NCBI GenBank assembly: GCA_028277865.1
Contig: JANQFM010000671.1
Location: 1-15,744 of the forward strand
Source: Acidobacteriota bacterium
GTDB lineage: Bacteria; Acidobacteriota; UBA6911; RPQK01; DATIPO01
Direction of reading: 5' to 3'
Length of the DNA: 15,744 nt
In this document: in pieces, positions 11,672 through 15,744 of the stretch
Numbering within the stretch: position 1 is the stretch's first letter
Layout of the letters: every line of letters starts with the position of its first letter
Translations under genes and position numbers: made by a program
Notes under the pieces: model-generated
What the model saw: only the letters and a program-made list of their open reading frames with translations
What the model was told of the DNA's origin: nothing
The model's database searches: none

Positions 11672-14488
11672 GTGCCTGAATCGGATGCCGACAAACCTTC
11701 TCCATCCCTGAGCTCAGCCGCCTCGGGCAGCCTTGCGGCCAGCCCCGAGTACGTGGACGGGCTTTTCCGACAGTGGAAGCAGGATCGCGCTTCGGTGGGT
11801 CCGCAATGGCAGAGTTTCTTTGCGGGGTTCGAGCTGGGCCTTCGCCAGGACGGAAGCGAACTGGCAGATGCAGAAAGAGCCCAGTCGCGTGTGGATCGGC
11901 TCATCGAAGCCTACCGTCAGATGGGGCATCTGGCAGCCCGTGTCGACCCTCTGGGGGACCCGCCCGAGACCCCTGTTTTCCTGCAGCCCGACAGGTTCAA
12001 CCTGAGCCGGGAGAACTTGGCCCAGGTCTTCGCCAACTCCATCATCGGAGCTCCCGACCGATCCAGCCTGGGCGAAATCATTGAGTTGCTGGAAAAGATC
12101 TATTGCCGCACCCTGGGCGTCGAATACCTGCACAACCCCGACCTGGAAATCCGGCGCTGGCTGCAGTCCGAGATGGAGCCGCGCCGCAACAGGCCCAGCT
12201 TCGACCGTCGGCAAAAGCTCGAAATCCTCAGCAATCTGGTGGATGCAGAGGTTTTTGAGTCTTTCATCCAGAAGAGGCATCCCGGCCAGAAGCGGTTTTC
12301 GCTGGAAGGGGGCGAGTCGCTCATCCCGGCGCTCCACTTCCTGATGGAGGCTGCCGGAGAGCTGGGCGTGCAGGAAGTCGTCATGGGAATGGCTCACCGG
12401 GGACGGCTCAATGTTCTGGCCAACATCCTGGACAAGCCCTACTCGAAGATATTCTTCGAATTTCAGGACATCCCCGACCCGACCTGGGTCGATGGGGACG
12501 GCGACGTCAAATACCACCGGGGATTCAGCTCCATCCACACCACCTTCAGCGGCGCCAAGGTCAAGATCAGCCTCACCGACAATCCCAGCCATCTGGAGGC
12601 CGTCGACCCGGTGGTGCAGGGGCGGGTGCGGGCAAGGCAGCGCCGGCTGGCAGACACCCAGGAGCGCAAGAAGGCCGTCGCCGTGCTCATCCACGGCGAT
12701 GCCGCCTTTGCAGGCCAGGGACTGGTGGCCGAGACCTTCAACCTGTCGCAACTGCCCGGATACCGCACCGGCGGGACGGTTCACATCGTAGTCAACAACC
12801 AGATCGGCTTCACCACCTCGCCGGACGAGGCGCGCTCGACCCACTACTCGACCGACGTGGCCAAGCTGGTGGGCGCTCCCGTCTTCCACGTCAACGGAGA
12901 CGATCCTGAGATGGTGGTCTATGCCGTTCAGATGGCTCTGCGCTTCCGCCAGGAGTTTTCGATGGACGTGGTGGTCGACTTGGTCTGCTACCGGCGCCAC
13001 GGGCACAACGAAGCCGACGAGCCTGCCTTCACCCATCCGCTGCTTTACAAGAAGATCCGCAACCGGCCTTCCGTTCGCGAGCTTTACACCCAGCATTTGG
13101 TCGAATGCTGCGAACTCTCCCAAGAAGAGGCCAAAGGAATCGCCGACGGCCTGCACGACAAGCTCGAAAAGGCCTTCGATTCAGCCAAGCAGGGGCGCCC
13201 GGGAGATATCCAGCCGACCATCGAAGATGTCTGGAAAGGGCTGGACAAGCCTTATTCACACCAGCCGGCCGAAACACGAGTGGACCATCAGCTGCTCGTA
13301 CAGGTCGCCCAGGCTTTGACCACGGTGCCGGAGGGCTTCAAGCTCAACCCGAAGATCAAGCGCTCTTTGCCCCAGCGGCTGAAAGCGGTGCAGGAGTCCG
13401 GCCGCATCGACTGGGCCTACGCTGAACAGCTGGCATTCGGCAGCCTGCTGCTGGAGGGCATTCCGGTGCGCCTGAGTGGCCAGGACAGCGCCCGAGGGAC
13501 TTTCTCTCAACGCCATGCCGCCTGGCAGGACATGGAAAGCGAAGAGCCCTACGTCCCTCTGCGCAGCCTGCTCGAAGGCGATCAGGTCACCTTTTGCCTT
13601 TACAACAGCATGCTCTCGGAAGCAGCCGTGCTGGGCTTCGACTACGGATACTCCCTGGGCGAACCCCACATGCTGGTGATCTGGGAAGCTCAATTCGGCG
13701 ATTTTGCCAACGGCGCCCAAGTGATCATCGACCAGTTCATCACCACCTCCCAGTCCAAATGGCAGCGAACCTCGGGTCTGGTCATGCTGCTGCCTCACGG
13801 CTATGAAGGCCAAGGCCCGGAGCACTCCAACGCCTACCTGGAACGCTACTTGGCCGCCTGCGCCGAGGACAACATCCAGGTCTGCAACCTGACCACTCCG
13901 GCCAACTACTTTCACGCCCTGCGGCGCCAGCTCAAGCGCCCCTTTCGGCGACCCCTCGTCGTCATGGCGCCCAAAAGCCTTCTGCGCCACAAGCGCTGCC
14001 TTTCCTCCCTGGAGAAGTTCACTGCGGGCCGCTTCGCCGAGGTGCTTGACGATCCCGATCCGCCTCGGGATGCCCGTCGGCTGGTGCTGTGCAGCGGAAA
14101 GGTCTTCTACGACCTGCTGCAACGCCGCGAAGAACTGAAGCGGCGCGAGGTGGCGCTGTTGCGACTGGAGCAGTTCTATCCGTTTCCCCGCGAGCTGCTC
14201 AGGCGTGCTGTCGGCCGTTACGGCCAACTCCGCGGGCTGGCCTGGGTTCAGGAAGAGCCCCGCAACCGCGGCGGCTGGACGTTCATGCGATCCCGTTTGC
14301 AGGCTCTTTTCCCCGAACTGCCCCTGCACTACATCGGACGGGAGGCCAGCGCCAGCAGCGCCACGGGTTCGTTGGCCGTCCATAAGAAGGAACAGGAAGC
14401 ACTTGTATCGGCGGTCTTCGAAACGGCAGGCGAGGCCGAGCCGGTCTCGCCTCAAAACCGGCCCGGCGCCGCGAAACAATTGATTTGA
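11672..14488 (+). CDS. sucA: 2-oxoglutarate dehydrogenase E1 component
   Basis: The thiamine-diphosphate-dependent E1 of the 2-oxoglutarate dehydrogenase complex, which decarboxylates 2-oxoglutarate and passes the succinyl group to E2 in the TCA cycle. At 938 residues it is full length. The N-terminal E2-binding segment is SPEYVDGLFRQWKQD (24-38). Core motifs are MGMAHRGRLNVLANI (238-252), the ThDP-binding HGDAAFAGQG (341-350) with NNQIGFTT (375-382), YRRHGHNEADEPAFTHP, and LPHGYEGQGPEHSNAYLERY in the transketolase-like half. There is no E2-type acyltransferase domain at the N-terminus, so it is not the fused actinobacterial Kgd form. The start is GTG 11672 with AAGGAG 7 bases before; the ATG at 11670 is in another frame. 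E2 follows 27 bases downstream. Confidence 0.96.
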   Translation: MPESDADKPSPSLSSAASGSLAASPEYVDGLFRQWKQDRASVGPQWQSFFAGFELGLRQDGSELADAERAQSRVDRLIEAYRQMGHLAARVDPLGDPPETPVFLQPDRFNLSRENLAQVFANSIIGAPDRSSLGEIIELLEKIYCRTLGVEYLHNPDLEIRRWLQSEMEPRRNRPSFDRRQKLEILSNLVDAEVFESFIQKRHPGQKRFSLEGGESLIPALHFLMEAAGELGVQEVVMGMAHRGRLNVLANILDKPYSKIFFEFQDIPDPTWVDGDGDVKYHRGFSSIHTTFSGAKVKISLTDNPSHLEAVDPVVQGRVRARQRRLADTQERKKAVAVLIHGDAAFAGQGLVAETFNLSQLPGYRTGGTVHIVVNNQIGFTTSPDEARSTHYSTDVAKLVGAPVFHVNGDDPEMVVYAVQMALRFRQEFSMDVVVDLVCYRRHGHNEADEPAFTHPLLYKKIRNRPSVRELYTQHLVECCELSQEEAKGIADGLHDKLEKAFDSAKQGRPGDIQPTIEDVWKGLDKPYSHQPAETRVDHQLLVQVAQALTTVPEGFKLNPKIKRSLPQRLKAVQESGRIDWAYAEQLAFGSLLLEGIPVRLSGQDSARGTFSQRHAAWQDMESEEPYVPLRSLLEGDQVTFCLYNSMLSEAAVLGFDYGYSLGEPHMLVIWEAQFGDFANGAQVIIDQFITTSQSKWQRTSGLVMLLPHGYEGQGPEHSNAYLERYLAACAEDNIQVCNLTTPANYFHALRRQLKRPFRRPLVVMAPKSLLRHKRCLSSLEKFTAGRFAEVLDDPDPPRDARRLVLCSGKVFYDLLQRREELKRREVALLRLEQFYPFPRELLRRAVGRYGQLRGLAWVQEEPRNRGGWTFMRSRLQALFPELPLHYIGREASASSATGSLAVHKKEQEALVSAVFETAGEAEPVSPQNRPGAAKQLI

Positions 14489-14515
14489 GGTGCAGGCAAT
14501 CTGAGAGGAATCGAG

Positions 14516-15744
14516 ATGATCGTTGATGTGAAGGTTCCCGCCGTGGGCGAGTCGGTGACCGAAGGCCTGCTGGCCCAGTGGCAGGTCCGGGAGGGAAGCA
14601 TCGTCCAAGCCGACGAGGCGCTATTCGAGCTGGAAACCGACAAGGTCACCATGGAGGTGAACGCCGAAAGGCCGGGCCGCATCGAGTTTTTGGCTCAGCC
14701 TGGCGACACCGTTGAAATCGGTCAGGTCGTGGCCAGAATCGACACTGACTCAGCGGATCAGGCTGAAGTGCGGCCGGCGCAAGAGGTGCCTGCGCAAGAG
14801 GATGCCAAGGCAAAAGGGGAGGATGAAGCGCAGCGCGACGAAGATACCGCGGCCCGCCGGGAGCAGGACAGCCACCGGGAGGGAATGAGGCAGCCGGCCC
14901 TGCCCGGCTCGCTGACGCACCTTCAAGAGGAGACGCCGACCGTAGCCGTAGCCATGCCTCCCTCAGTGCGCCGCCTGGTACGCGAGCACGGATTGGACCC
15001 GCAACAGATCGCCGCTGCGGCAGGACGGCTCAGCCGAAGTGAGGTGTTGCGCCACCTCGAAGAAGGCCGGCCCGCACAAATCGCCCCAGCCGAGCCGGAT
15101 CTCACGCCTTCACAACGGCAGACCCGCCGGAAAATGACTCCCCTGCGGCGGCGCATCGCCGAAAGGCTTGTCCAAGCCCAGCACAATGCCGCCATCTTGA
15201 CCACCTTCAACGAAGCCGACATGAGCAATGTCCTGGACTGGCGGGCGCGGCACAAGGAACTCTTCGAAAAGAAGCACGGCGTGCGGCTGGGCTTCATGTC
15301 CTTTTTCGTCAAAGCGGCTGTGGAGGCTCTTCACAGGGTTCCCGAAGTGAACCGCCAGATCGAAGGAGACGAACTGGTCCAAAACCATTTTTACGATATC
15401 GGAGTGGCCGTCAGTTCGGAAAAAGGCTTGGTCGTCCCGGTCATCCGCAATGCCGACCGACTCAGCTTCGCCGAAATCGAAAAGTCCATTGAAGAGCTGG
15501 CCGAAAAAGTCCGCCAACGCCGCATCGACCTGAGCGAACTGACCGGCGGTGTGTTCACCATCTCCAACGGGGGAGTCTTCGGGTCTCTGCTTAGCACCCC
15601 TATCCTCAACCCGCCCCAAAGCGGCGTGCTGGGGATGCACGCCATCCAAAAACGCCCTGTGGCAATCGGAGGCGAGATGCAGATCCGCCCCATGATGTAC
15701 CTGGCCCTGAGTTATGACCACCGGGTCGTGGACGGGCGCGAAGC
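14516..15744 (+). CDS. sucB: Dihydrolipoyllysine succinyltransferase, E2 of the 2-oxoglutarate dehydrogenase complex (3' end missing)
   Basis: The E2 core enzyme that takes the succinyl group from E1 onto lipoyl-lysine and then to CoA. There are 409 codons before the window ends; only a short C-terminal tail should be lost. The lipoyl domain is residues 1-77, with the modified Lys43 in [12 protein letters not shown] charged linker (about 80-140) follows. The E3/E1-binding domain is about 148-183 ([13 protein letters not shown]), and the catalytic domain begins near 207 and ends with SYDHRVVDG, holding the active-site His402. The peripheral-subunit-binding domain seems a few residues short at the usual KGTGxGGR loop (here AAAAGR). 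ATG 14516 has GAGAGG 7 bases upstream. It forms an operon with sucA. The partnership with sucA settles the choice of succinyl- over acetyltransferase. Confidence 0.93.
   Translation, partial: MIVDVKVPAVGESVTEGLLAQWQVREGSIVQADEALFELETDKVTMEVNAERPGRIEFLAQPGDTVEIGQVVARIDTDSADQAEVRPAQEVPAQEDAKAKGEDEAQRDEDTAARREQDSHREGMRQPALPGSLTHLQEETPTVAVAMPPSVRRLVREHGLDPQQIAAAAGRLSRSEVLRHLEEGRPAQIAPAEPDLTPSQRQTRRKMTPLRRRIAERLVQAQHNAAILTTFNEADMSNVLDWRARHKELFEKKHGVRLGFMSFFVKAAVEALHRVPEVNRQIEGDELVQNHFYDIGVAVSSEKGLVVPVIRNADRLSFAEIEKSIEELAEKVRQRRIDLSELTGGVFTISNGGVFGSLLSTPILNPPQSGVLGMHAIQKRPVAIGGEMQIRPMMYLALSYDHRVVDGRE

Noticed and set aside
11714..13156. Long minus-strand open frame opposite sucA (and another at 13256-14608)
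   Set aside because: Both lie antisense to an unmistakable 938-residue E1 gene and encode no recognisable domains.

Overview
The window looks like GC-rich bacterial chromosome, coded on both strands, with Shine-Dalgarno sites before most genes. A predicted lipoprotein and a 2-oxoglutarate dehydrogenase E1/E2 pair suggest an aerobic, probably Gram-negative heterotroph. The gene order and the many short intergenic repeat arrays made me think of Acidobacteriota or a similar deep-branching phylum, but that is only an impression.

Region 1 (1-2038, minus strand): the N-terminal part of a UbiX-type flavin prenyltransferase and a benzoate-CoA-ligase-family aryl-CoA ligase, separated by two facing arrays of a 7-bp repeat. 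Region 2 (2039-8175, plus strand): a divergent promoter with a palindromic candidate operator leads into an operon encoding a TetR regulator, an aldehyde dehydrogenase, an enoyl-CoA hydratase and the parts of a PaaABCD-type aryl-CoA ring epoxidase. The epoxidase genes are unusual. Their order is paaA, paaD (MIP18 domain only), paaB, a second PaaB-like gene, paaC, then a separate gene for the zinc-ribbon domain that is normally the C-terminus of PaaD. The PaaC-like subunit appears to keep di-iron ligands that the E. coli subunit lacks. No PaaE reductase, PaaK ligase or PaaZ fusion protein lies in the window.

Region 3 (8176-10141): two copies of a hairpin-forming repeat, then a convergent YtcJ-type amidohydrolase predicted to be a lipoprotein. 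Region 4 (10142-11383): about 640 bp of AT-rich non-coding DNA containing a long imperfect inverted repeat and a 9-bp triplicate, then a regulator that combines an XRE helix-turn-helix with a DnaA-domain-IV-like helix-turn-helix. Region 5 (11384-15744): repeat-rich leader, then sucA and a 3'-truncated sucB of the TCA cycle.

Taken together, the first half reads as an inducible aromatic-acid module. The ligase makes an aryl-CoA, the epoxidase oxygenates the ring, and the hydratase and aldehyde dehydrogenase process the ring-opened product, with the TetR protein probably sensing a CoA thioester. The ligase resembles benzoate-type enzymes while the oxygenase resembles the phenylacetyl-CoA enzyme, so the real substrate is open.
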